Source: Clostridia bacterium (GTDB lineage Bacteria > Bacillota_A > Clostridia > Oscillospirales > CAG-272). From it: DNA of 6,340 nucleotides. Below, piece by piece: positions 1-6,240 of this stretch. The translations under genes were made by a program, and so were the position numbers. The stretch is from contig JAFUQY010000409.1 in the NCBI GenBank assembly GCA_017472105.1, positions 1 to 6,340 of the forward strand. The letters run 5' to 3'. Within the stretch, counting starts at the first letter, position 1, and every line of letters begins with the position of its first letter. The notes below the pieces were generated by a model, which ran no database searches, had not been told where the DNA came from, and saw only the letters and a list, made by a program, of their open reading frames with translations.

Positions 1-26
1 AGATCGCTGAAATGTGACAAAACAAG

Positions 27-54
27 AAAGAGGAGCGTGAAAACTCCTCTTTTT
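27..54 (-). terminator. Rho-independent terminator of the XRE-membrane regulator gene
   Basis: A perfect 9-bp stem (27-35 with 44-52, AAAGAGGAG/CTCCTCTTT) encloses an 8-nt loop. It lies a few bases past the stop codon of the minus-strand regulator gene. Read on the minus strand, the stem is followed by a T-rich but interrupted stretch (CTTGTTTTG). On the plus strand it is followed by TTTTTG-like sequence, so the hairpin could also stop transcription arriving from the left. Confidence 0.8.
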
Positions 55-58
55 GTGT

Positions 59-973
59 TCAGTTGTGTCGGCGGCGATAGAGCCACATTCCGAGAAGCGT
101 GAGCAGCCCGGTGTATGCGGTAATCTGCACCCAGTCAAACAGGAAGACCAGAAACCGTCCCAGCGTCAGCTTCAGTTCATGGAAATTCAACGCGGCATTC
201 ATGTAGAACATGGATGAAAAATGCGATGCGATCAGGGAAACGATCAGAAGGCATCCAAAGACAATCAGCCGGGGCAGCAGCTTCTTTCCGGATTTCCGGC
301 AGACTACGGCAGTCCACACGATGAGAACAAACAGGATGAGAAGCATGGCAATGGATATAATCGGCGTGAACGGATTCTGATACCGGATAAAATCGTCAAA
401 TATCCCTTGAAGCATTGTGCGGAGTGCCGATACAACCCATCCGCGGCTTACTCCGGTGGCATAGGACAGATACGCGTCGACGAGGAAGTAGACTGCCCAC
501 GAGCACTTCAGTCCGACGTGCCTGTACTGGGTGACGCAGATGACGCCGCACGCAAGGAACGGGGACGCAAAAATCAGCCCGCCGAGGAAAGCGTTCATTG
601 CCGTCAGCATCAGGAAAATCACGGCGGATGTGCACAGCAGGATGATTCCGGTGACGTGCTGTCGGGTGGAGATTTTCGGGGATGCTTCGCGCGGTGTCTC
701 AGGGGCTGGTTCCGGCGGGATTTCTTCGGCAGGGGACGCCGCACTTTCTTCCGGATCTTTTGCCGAGAGTTCCTCCTTCACGCCGCGCACCAGCTCGTCC
801 ATGGTCACGCCGAACAGGTCACACAGCTTCATCAGCTTGTCAAGCTCGGGTACGGATGCGTCGGTTTCCCATTTGGATACGGACTGCCGCGAGACGTCGA
901 GTGCATCGGCAAGGTCGCCCTGGGACATCCCTTTCGCCGAGCGGATGGAGCGTATGGTTTCGCCAAGTGTCAT
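59..973 (-). CDS. XRE-family helix-turn-helix regulator with a C-terminal multi-pass membrane domain
   Basis: The product is 304 residues. Residues 1-61 form a typical Cro/C1-type helix-turn-helix (LGETIRSIRSAKGMSQGDLA, then DVSRQSVSKWE). This is the DNA-binding domain of the XRE family, common in Clostridia. Residues 68-100 are a Pro/Glu/Ala-rich flexible linker. Residues from about 105 to 298 hold roughly six hydrophobic segments, near 107-126, 129-148, 158-174, 203-225, 235-256 and 273-298, and the protein ends in a basic tail (YRRRHN). A membrane-anchored transcription regulator is the natural reading, and the signal it senses is unknown. I chose the ATG at 973 because GGAG (982-985) lies 8 nt upstream, a near-consensus promoter sits just before that, and the helix-turn-helix domain starts here. 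The 61-codon in-frame extension upstream runs through the promoter and terminator, so it is not coding. The HTH call is secure; the membrane topology is by eye. Confidence 0.92.
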   Translation of the reverse strand: MTLGETIRSIRSAKGMSQGDLADALDVSRQSVSKWETDASVPELDKLMKLCDLFGVTMDELVRGVKEELSAKDPEESAASPAEEIPPEPAPETPREASPKISTRQHVTGIILLCTSAVIFLMLTAMNAFLGGLIFASPFLACGVICVTQYRHVGLKCSWAVYFLVDAYLSYATGVSRGWVVSALRTMLQGIFDDFIRYQNPFTPIISIAMLLILFVLIVWTAVVCRKSGKKLLPRLIVFGCLLIVSLIASHFSSMFYMNAALNFHELKLTLGRFLVFLFDWVQITAYTGLLTLLGMWLYRRRHN

Positions 974-1009
974 GATTAATACTCCGTTTGATGTTTTGTT
1001 ACTGACGGA

Positions 1010-1038
1010 ATTATAGCAAAAAATCGCCCGTGAGTCAA
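1010..1038 (-). promoter_or_regulatory. Sigma-A type promoter of the XRE-membrane regulator gene
   Basis: On the minus strand, TTGACT (1038-1033) is followed by exactly 17 nt and then TATAAT (1015-1010). TGC directly precedes the -10, which makes it an extended -10 as well. The match is 5 of 6 at the -35 and 6 of 6 at the -10. Transcription would start near 1003, leaving a leader of about 30 nt with the GGAG ribosome binding site. The 17-nt spacer is identical to one whole arm of the terminator inverted repeat of the upstream sigma gene. Confidence 0.85.
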
Positions 1039-1090
1039 CCAATCCGGCTTGAAATGCTGTCAACCGGCGGTTGCACGGGCGATTTTTTGC
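1016..1090 (-). terminator. Terminator of the sigma-fusion gene, overlapping the next promoter
   Basis: This is a perfect 17-bp inverted repeat (1016-1032 with 1074-1090; right arm CACGGGCGATTTTTTGC) starting 11 nt past the stop codon of the sigma gene. The T-tract is part of the stem and ends directly at the TATAAT of the next gene. The loop is long (41 nt, 1033-1073). It contains a nested 13-nt palindrome (1061-1073, CAACCGGCGGTTG) and the -35 element of the next promoter. The repeat is symmetric, so it could act in both directions. Confidence 0.8.
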
Positions 1091-1101
1091 TGTTTTAAAG
1101 C

Positions 1102-3705
1102 TTACTTTGCAAGATTTCTCTTGAATTCTTCGTATTCTTCGACGTTTCCGCGCCATGTGAACATCTGGGAATCCGCGAGGGTGTAGTTTCCGTTCATGCC
1201 GGAGAGAACTTTGTAATCCCGGCGGGCGATGTAGTTTTCACGGGTCAGAAGCTGTTCCTCGTAACGCCAGCGGCAGCCGATGTGGACGGGCATCATCTCG
1301 CCGGGTGCGGCAACGGTGCGGTATTCGGTCAGGAGGCAGTCGGAGTCGAGGTGCTTACCCCATGTGCACTTGAACCGGACCACGCCGACGCCGGGAGCGA
1401 ACCAGTATTCCTTCACGCCGCATTCGGTGTTGTCGTAGAAGTAGTGACCGTAGTCGTCGGGATTGCCGGGAACTTCCGCATCAATGGTGAGATGCACAGT
1501 GTTCTCAAACGTTCCCGCAGGTGTTTCCACGGTGCCGCCGTCATCCACGGTGAGTTTGATTGTGCCGTCCTTCCAGTCGTGCGGATATTCTGCCGTGAAG
1601 CCGGGAATCCATTTGTCATCCCACAGCGTGTGGCACAGCTGCTGGAGATAGCGGAACGGCTTTGCACCGAAGATGCGGTTTTCTTCTCCGCGGGAACCCC
1701 AGGGACCCATGTCATAGCATTCGATTGCACCTTCACTGTAGGCAATTCTGCCGTTTGCGGTGCTGATCGTGGCGATATTCGCCGAGGACGGGCAGTAACG
1801 CCAGCCGGCTTTGTCGTGAACGAGCTTTTCGTCGAGGTATTCGAGAATCGCGAGCGCCTGATCCACGGATTCGCGGCTGCGGTTTGCCATCACGATTTCA
1901 CGGAGCTTTTCCGCCGCTTCGGGGTATTTGCCTTCCTCGCACAGCGTTCCCACATAGCTGAACAGGAGCGCGGGATCGTCGGTGGTTTCTTCCCAGTCCG
2001 GCTCTAGCGCGATGTAGTTCAGTGCGGAGATCGAGATGGCGTCGTGACCCTCGGAATCCCTGCCCATCTGCTCAATGACGTATTCGTTGCATTCATGGAG
2101 AGCGTCGGGTTTTGCGGGATTTTCGTACCGCCATGTGTTGCCGACGGCGCAGGGGAAGTAACCGTCACCGCCCTTGATTTCGTACGATGCGAGAACCTTG
2201 TCGGAAACGGGATCGCCGTCGCTGACTTTCACAAGACCCACACCCTTCGCGTACCATGCGTGGATGCAGTCGTTGTCCGCGTCGATTTTCTCGATGTGCA
2301 TGCAGTCCGTGAATCTGCCGGCGGGCGTGGTCACGGTTTCATCCATCGAAATCACGCGGCGGACACCCTGATCCGTGCCCTTGTCGTCAATCATGCGTTC
2401 TTCCGCTCCCGCTTCGAGGGCAATTGTTCTGGGGAAGAACCATCCATCACCGGTGTTGCCCGCGCTCATGTTGACGTAGTTGTGGAATTTATGCAGTCCG
2501 CTGTCGGAATACCAGCATCCGGGTTCGCTGAGCATCTTCAGATTGCCGTTTTCAAGACCCCATTTTTCGCCGGTCACGAGAATCATCTGCTGCTGGCGTC
2601 CGTCGTCGAGGGCATCCAGACCCTTGAGCGCGGCAACGGTATTCGCGTAAGGTGCGTCGCAGAAGGTCACGGATTCAAATTCCGCCATGGCGCGGTTCAG
2701 CCATTCGCGTGCCTCCGCTTTTCCGTCATCGGTGGATTTGTCGGTGTAGTGCGCCATCCAGAACATGTGGTAGCCGAGCTCGGCGTGCTTTTCTTCGCTG
2801 TCCGGGTATTCCGCGAGTGCGGGCAGGATGGTGTTCACGGTGTAGTCGTACTGGTGCTTTTTGTTGTCATCCCGCCAGCAGAGATCGAGATACAGCCACG
2901 ATGCCTTTTTCGGCTCGTTGAATTTCCGGTAGACCGCGAGCGAGTCCTCGGCGTACTTGCCCATGTCCGTCTGCGCGGCGATTTCGGCTCCCTGCACGGA
3001 GTAGGATTTTACGTTTTCCGCGTCCGAGAGGTTGGCGATGAGTTCCTTGACGTTGGTGTATGCGGAATCGAATCCGACGGAGCCGTAGGTTTTGGTGTAA
3101 TCCGCGAGTTCTTTGATCTTCTTCGCCAGAGCTTCGGCAAAGGAATCGGGAAGTGTATTCTGAGTGTTCATATCATTCTCCTTTTTCAGCTTTTCTCTTG
3201 CGTCGTGTATGCGTCGTTTGACCGTTCCCAGCGGGACATCCGTGCGCCGTGCGATCTCTTCCATGGAGAGGTGGTACCAGAAATAGAGAATCGCGGTCTG
3301 CCTCAGCGCTGGTGAGAGGGAAATGAGACGGTCCCGCCATTCGCGCATGGTTTCGGTGGCGCATGTGAGCATCTCGGGCGTACGTTTGTCGGCGATTGCG
3401 GCGAGTGCATCCTCGGATTCGGTGCGCCGGGTGCGGGTCAGGTAATTCAGTGCCTTGTTTTTCAGGATCCGCATGAGCCATCCCTCGATTTTCTCCGGCT
3501 CGCGGAGTCGTGAGAGGTGAAGATAGCCGTCGATGAGCGTTTCCTGCACCAGATCTTCCGCCTGCGCATCACTGATGCTGAGGGAACGCGCGGTGAAGTA
3601 CAGCTTCTGCATGAAGGCGGTCACGATGACATTGTAGGCTTCCGTATTGCCGCGGATCGTTTCGTGAACGGCGCGGACGATGCGGTCGGTGTTGTTCTGT
3701 TCCAT
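1102..3705 (-). CDS. ECF-type RNA polymerase sigma factor fused to a large two-repeat C-terminal region
   Basis: The product is 867 residues. Residues about 21-93 are sigma region 2, with the core-binding segment DAQAEDLVQETLIDGY and then the WLMRILKNKALNYL helix. Residues about 124-176 are sigma region 4, with the promoter-reading helix-turn-helix LSMEEIARRTDVPLGTVKRR. A stand-alone ECF sigma factor would end near residue 178. Here the frame continues for about 690 residues. Residues 185-370 look mostly alpha-helical and TPR-like. Two related beta-rich units follow (about 387-529 and 632-817), each with TPAGxF, then GVGxV, then WRYE. A helical stretch (about 575-630) separates them. No membrane segment or signal peptide is visible, so the whole protein should be cytoplasmic. 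The start at 3705 is supported by AAAGGAGG a few bases upstream; the in-frame extension above it lacks a ribosome binding site. The sigma part is certain by motif. The C-terminal role (built-in regulator or sensor, as in other ECF groups with C-terminal extensions) is inference. An internal start at 3171 could make the C-terminal part separately. Confidence 0.9.
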   Translation of the reverse strand: MEQNNTDRIVRAVHETIRGNTEAYNVIVTAFMQKLYFTARSLSISDAQAEDLVQETLIDGYLHLSRLREPEKIEGWLMRILKNKALNYLTRTRRTESEDALAAIADKRTPEMLTCATETMREWRDRLISLSPALRQTAILYFWYHLSMEEIARRTDVPLGTVKRRIHDAREKLKKENDMNTQNTLPDSFAEALAKKIKELADYTKTYGSVGFDSAYTNVKELIANLSDAENVKSYSVQGAEIAAQTDMGKYAEDSLAVYRKFNEPKKASWLYLDLCWRDDNKKHQYDYTVNTILPALAEYPDSEEKHAELGYHMFWMAHYTDKSTDDGKAEAREWLNRAMAEFESVTFCDAPYANTVAALKGLDALDDGRQQQMILVTGEKWGLENGNLKMLSEPGCWYSDSGLHKFHNYVNMSAGNTGDGWFFPRTIALEAGAEERMIDDKGTDQGVRRVISMDETVTTPAGRFTDCMHIEKIDADNDCIHAWYAKGVGLVKVSDGDPVSDKVLASYEIKGGDGYFPCAVGNTWRYENPAKPDALHECNEYVIEQMGRDSEGHDAISISALNYIALEPDWEETTDDPALLFSYVGTLCEEGKYPEAAEKLREIVMANRSRESVDQALAILEYLDEKLVHDKAGWRYCPSSANIATISTANGRIAYSEGAIECYDMGPWGSRGEENRIFGAKPFRYLQQLCHTLWDDKWIPGFTAEYPHDWKDGTIKLTVDDGGTVETPAGTFENTVHLTIDAEVPGNPDDYGHYFYDNTECGVKEYWFAPGVGVVRFKCTWGKHLDSDCLLTEYRTVAAPGEMMPVHIGCRWRYEEQLLTRENYIARRDYKVLSGMNGNYTLADSQMFTWRGNVEEYEEFKRNLAK
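3169..3183 (-). promoter_or_regulatory. Internal ribosome binding site and in-frame ATG at the sigma/C-terminal junction
   Basis: On the minus strand, AAGGAG (3183-3178) is followed by a 6-nt spacer (AATGAT) and ATG (3171-3169). This falls within the codons for the last sigma residues (KKEND-MNT). Spacing and strength match a genuine start. Initiation here would yield the 689-residue C-terminal region without the sigma domains. It may be an active internal start or a relic of two formerly separate genes. The sequence alone cannot decide, because K-K-E codons at the end of a sigma factor readily resemble a Shine-Dalgarno site. Confidence 0.5.
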
Positions 3706-3732
3706 GGGATCCCTCCTTTCGTTTCGTGCTTT

Positions 3733-3777
3733 GAACCGGTTCTGTAATATAAGACACAGTCCGGCTGAAAAAGGTTC
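3733..3777 (-). promoter_or_regulatory. Candidate promoter/operator region of the sigma-fusion gene
   Basis: No convincing sigma-A promoter is visible: TATATT (3751-3746) lacks a good -35. On the minus strand GAACC (3777-3773), 16 nt and TGTC (3756-3753) loosely resemble the GAAC/CGTC pattern of ECF-type promoters, which often drive their own sigma gene. Just downstream is a perfect 10-bp palindrome, GAACCGGTTC (3733-3742). It lies between the candidate start site and the ribosome binding site, a typical operator position. Both assignments are tentative. Confidence 0.3.
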
Positions 3778-3829
3778 GGTATGTGCGGAAATTATTTCAG
3801 AATTTTTTTGAAAAAAGTTCTGGAGAAGG

Positions 3830-3855
3830 AAAACAGCCCGGTATTTCACGGACTG
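3830..3855 (-). terminator. Terminator of the 294-residue protein gene
   Basis: On the minus strand, CAGTCCG (3855-3849) pairs with CGGGCTG (3840-3834) through one U-G wobble, around an 8-nt loop. TTTTCCTTCT follows. It lies 10 nt beyond the stop codon. The stem is short and the T-run only four bases, so termination may be incomplete and some transcription could continue into the sigma gene. Confidence 0.6.
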
Positions 3856-3865
3856 CTGATGGAAT

Positions 3866-4750
3866 TTACTCAAAATCAAACCGGATGAGCTGTCCGCGCG
3901 CGTCGGAGTAGTACAGCACACCGTCATGCACATTCACAAACTCCGGCTCCACGGTCAGACCCATCGCGTACAGGTCGATGACGGCGTGAAGCTCACCTCT
4001 GACGAGATCGACGATCTGCATTTTCGCGGGATTTTTCGCGTCCGAGAAGCCTTCGACGGAATAAACCCTGCCGTCATGATAACATGCGCCCTGAATATAC
4101 CGCGAATACGGGCAGTCGAAGCGGGATCGGATATCCTCCTGCGTCAGCGTCACGACGGGTACACCCCATTCTTCGCAGAACACGCCGTCGGAGGATTTCG
4201 GCAGATCAAAGGTGAAGTACCGGGTCACCTGATCCCTGTCACGCATCGTGAACGCGGCGAGCTGATTGCGGTCGGTGTCAACGACGAAATTGCCGTAGGG
4301 ACGAACGTCATCTCCGTCGCTCCACGCGGGATCGTGCACAAATCCGATGCGGATCACCTGTACAAGATCGGCGGAAAAGTCGGATCCGTTCCGTTTCAGG
4401 CGGTAGACACACACCGTTCCCTCGAGGCGGTCGTCGGATTTCGCGTAGTTGTTGTAAATATTCGAATACAGGAGCGGGAATTCGTCGTCCGGGCTGATGT
4501 ACTCCGTGCCGAACACGACGGCGTTGGCATGGGGCACAATTTTCTCAGCCGACCCGAGCGTGAACGCAGCGACTTCCTTTTCCTCGGAGATTCTGAATAC
4601 ATGCCCGTGTCCGCGTGCGTCAAAGCGGATGAGCCAGTCACCGAACATGGCGCCGTCCTGACCGGGATAGGTCTGCCACAGCTCTGTGAATTTCAGCCGG
4701 TCGGTAGTGTTCATGGAATTTCCGGTGCAGGTGCGGGGATAATCTGTCAT
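3866..4750 (-). CDS. Uncharacterised soluble protein, beta-propeller-like
   Basis: The product is 294 residues with no signal peptide or membrane segment. I do not recognise a named family. The sequence is a run of short beta-type strands ending in aromatic or hydrophobic residues: DWLIRFDARGHGHVFRI (38-54), TVCVYRL (112-118), YGNFVVDTDRNQLAAFTMRD (152-171), QGACYHDGRVYSVEGF (220-235), MQIVDLVRGELHAVIDLY (244-261) and GVLYYSDARGQLIRFDF (277-293). This pattern of repeated 'value, then label' strands suggests a propeller-type fold. Compact stretches such as FPLLYSNIYNNY (91-102) and DVRPYGNF (148-155) look like conserved family cores. The start at 4750 is supported by GGAGG (4762-4758) at 7-nt spacing; the ATG at residue 13 has no ribosome binding site. 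It is a single-gene unit between its own promoter and terminator. Catalytic activity cannot be inferred. Confidence 0.82.
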   Translation of the reverse strand: MTDYPRTCTGNSMNTTDRLKFTELWQTYPGQDGAMFGDWLIRFDARGHGHVFRISEEKEVAAFTLGSAEKIVPHANAVVFGTEYISPDDEFPLLYSNIYNNYAKSDDRLEGTVCVYRLKRNGSDFSADLVQVIRIGFVHDPAWSDGDDVRPYGNFVVDTDRNQLAAFTMRDRDQVTRYFTFDLPKSSDGVFCEEWGVPVVTLTQEDIRSRFDCPYSRYIQGACYHDGRVYSVEGFSDAKNPAKMQIVDLVRGELHAVIDLYAMGLTVEPEFVNVHDGVLYYSDARGQLIRFDFE

Positions 4751-4778
4751 AATACGTCCTCCGTGCATTTTTTCTTTC

Positions 4779-4787
4779 ATTATATCA
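4779..4787 (-). promoter_or_regulatory. Extended -10 promoter of the 294-residue protein gene
   Basis: On the minus strand TGATATAAT (4787-4779) gives a perfect TATAAT with an extended TGn. The hexamer at -35 spacing (TTCCAA, 4807-4802) is poor, as is common when an extended -10 is present. Transcription would start near 4772, leaving a leader of about 20 nt that holds the GGAGG site. Confidence 0.7.
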
Positions 4788-4817
4788 TAAGAGAGTGGAT
4801 TTTGGAAGATGATGCCG

Positions 4818-4853
4818 AAAAAAACAGCCCGCATGCGGGTGCATGTGAGCTGT
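4818..4853 (-). terminator. Rho-independent terminator of serS
   Basis: On the minus strand ACAGCTC (4853-4847) pairs with GGGCTGT (4830-4824, one U-G). A single A/C mismatch follows, then a further CATGC/GCATG stem (4845-4841 with 4836-4832) around a 4-nt loop. A run of seven T follows (4824-4818). It begins 15 nt after the serS stop codon and is the strongest terminator among the protein genes here. Confidence 0.9.
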
Positions 4854-4868
4854 GATTTTATATCAGAC

Positions 4869-6155
4869 TTACTTCTTGGGAACGAGCACTTCCTGACCGC
4901 CCATGTAGGGACGGAGTGCTTCGGGGATCTTCACGGTGCCGTCGGCGCAGAGGTTGTTTTCGAGGAACGCGATGAGCATTCTCGGCGGAGCAACAACGGT
5001 ATTGTTGAGGGTGTGTGCGAGGTACTTCTTCTTGTCGGCGGAAACACGGATGCGGAGACGTCTTGCCTGAGCATCGCCGAGGTTGGAGCAGGAGCCGACT
5101 TCGAAGTACTTATGCTGTCTGGGAGACCATGCTTCGACGTCGCAGGACTTGACCTTGAGGTCAGCGAGGTCACCGGAGCAGCATTCGAGGGTACGTACGG
5201 GAATATCGAGGGAGCGGAAGAGATCGACGGTGTTCTGCCAGAGCTTGTCGTACCACATCATGGAGTCTTCGGGCTTGCAGACAACGATCATTTCCTGCTT
5301 TTCGAACTGGTGGATTCTGTAAACGCCGCGTTCTTCGATGCCGTGAGCGCCCTTTTCCTTACGGAAGCAGGGAGAATAGCTGGTGAGGGTATAGGGCAGT
5401 TCTGCTTCGGGAACGATCTGGTCGATGAACTTGCCGATCATGGAGTGCTCGGAAGTGCCGATCAGGTAGAGATCCTCGCCTTCGATCTTGTACATCATGG
5501 CTTCCATTTCCGCGAAGGACATTACACCCGTAACAACGTCGGAGCGGATCATGAACGGGGGAACGCAGTAGGTGAAGCCGCGGTTAATCATGAAGTCACG
5601 TGCGTAGGAGATCACAGCGGAGTGCAGGCGTGCGATGTCCCCCATGAGGTAGTAGAAACCGTTGCCGGCAACGCGTCTTGCAGCATCGAGGTCGATACCG
5701 TCAAAGCGTTCCATGATTTCGGTGTGGTAGGGAATTTCAAAATCAGGGGTCACGGGTTCGCCGTACTTCTGGATTTCAACGTTTTCGCTGTCATCCTTGC
5801 CGATCGGAACGGAGGGATCGATGATATTGGGGATAATCATCATGATCTTCTTGATCTTTTCGGCGAGCTCTTCTTCAAGCTTTTCACATTCGGCGAGACG
5901 TGCGGACTGCTGTGCAACCTGAGCCTTGACAGCTTCGGCTTCTTCCTTCTGACCCTTGCCCATGAGAGCGCCGATCTGCTTGGACAGCTTGTTGCGGTTG
6001 CCGCGGAGCGCGTCTGCTTCCTGCATGATCGCACGGTTTTCCGCATCCAGTGCAATCACTTCATCAACCAGCTCCAGCTTGTGATCCTGGAACTTGTTCT
6101 TGATATTCTGCTTTACGATGTCCGGATTTTCCCGGAGAAACTTAATGTCAAGCAT
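4869..6155 (-). CDS. serS: Seryl-tRNA synthetase
   Basis: The product is 428 residues, the normal bacterial length. This class II enzyme charges tRNA-Ser with serine in the cytoplasm, using ATP. Residues 1-105 are the N-terminal tRNA-binding domain: it opens with the family-typical MLDIKFLRENPDIVKQNI and continues as a long Lys/Glu/Ala-rich antiparallel coiled coil (about 28-102). The catalytic core shows the serine-site TSE (234-236), motif 2 CFRKEKGAHG...RIHQFEKQE (263-288), FEVGSCSNLGDAQARR (351-366), and motif 3 LNNTVVAPPRMLIAFLENN (383-401) with its arginine at 392. It ends with PEALRPYMGG (411-420). Motif 3 has LNNT-PPR where the textbook enzyme has LNGSGLAVGR. I associate this subtype with Clostridia from memory. 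The start at 6155 is supported by AGAGG about 8 nt upstream and by family alignment; the 32-codon upstream extension overlaps the riboswitch. Expression is probably controlled by the T-box leader directly upstream. Confidence 0.98.
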   Translation of the reverse strand: MLDIKFLRENPDIVKQNIKNKFQDHKLELVDEVIALDAENRAIMQEADALRGNRNKLSKQIGALMGKGQKEEAEAVKAQVAQQSARLAECEKLEEELAEKIKKIMMIIPNIIDPSVPIGKDDSENVEIQKYGEPVTPDFEIPYHTEIMERFDGIDLDAARRVAGNGFYYLMGDIARLHSAVISYARDFMINRGFTYCVPPFMIRSDVVTGVMSFAEMEAMMYKIEGEDLYLIGTSEHSMIGKFIDQIVPEAELPYTLTSYSPCFRKEKGAHGIEERGVYRIHQFEKQEMIVVCKPEDSMMWYDKLWQNTVDLFRSLDIPVRTLECCSGDLADLKVKSCDVEAWSPRQHKYFEVGSCSNLGDAQARRLRIRVSADKKKYLAHTLNNTVVAPPRMLIAFLENNLCADGTVKIPEALRPYMGGQEVLVPKK

Positions 6156-6203
6156 TTTGTGTACCTCTTTTTTATAGTAAAAATTTATTTTTGCGAGAGA
6201 AAC

Positions 6204-6240
6204 AAAAAAATCCCTCATCCTGTGATTGGGACGAAAGGAT
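6204..6240 (-). terminator. Regulated terminator of the serS T-box leader
   Basis: On the minus strand ATCC-T-TTCGTCC (6240-6229) pairs with GGATGAG-GGAT (6220-6210): 11 pairs including G-U wobbles, one bulged T, and an 8-nt loop. Six further T follow. It uses the same 3' bases (TCGTCC) as the antiterminator, so the two folds exclude each other, as expected for a transcription-attenuating T-box. Confidence 0.92.

Noticed and set aside
974..1156. Upstream in-frame extension of the XRE gene to an ATG at 1156
   Set aside because: It would run through the promoter, the terminator hairpin and the end of the sigma gene. The ATG at 973 has a ribosome binding site and begins the helix-turn-helix domain.
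2044..3315. Long open frame on the plus strand (423 codons) opposite the sigma fusion
   Set aside because: It is a shadow of the minus-strand gene: no ribosome binding site or promoter is evident, its composition is odd (Val/Gly/Phe/His-rich), and the opposite strand has clear domain motifs. The same holds for the plus-strand frames at 221-979, 1282-2007 and 3926-4855.
3798..3822. Second hairpin in the sigma-gene upstream region (CAGAA/TTCTG around T and A runs)
   Set aside because: Only five solid pairs, with A/T runs that would leave an impossibly small loop. It is better read as A/T-rich intergenic DNA.
6156..6203. Possible second promoter (TATAAA) between the T-box terminator and serS
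   Set aside because: No -35 at a suitable distance and the stretch is simply A/T-rich. The T-box leader already explains the regulation.
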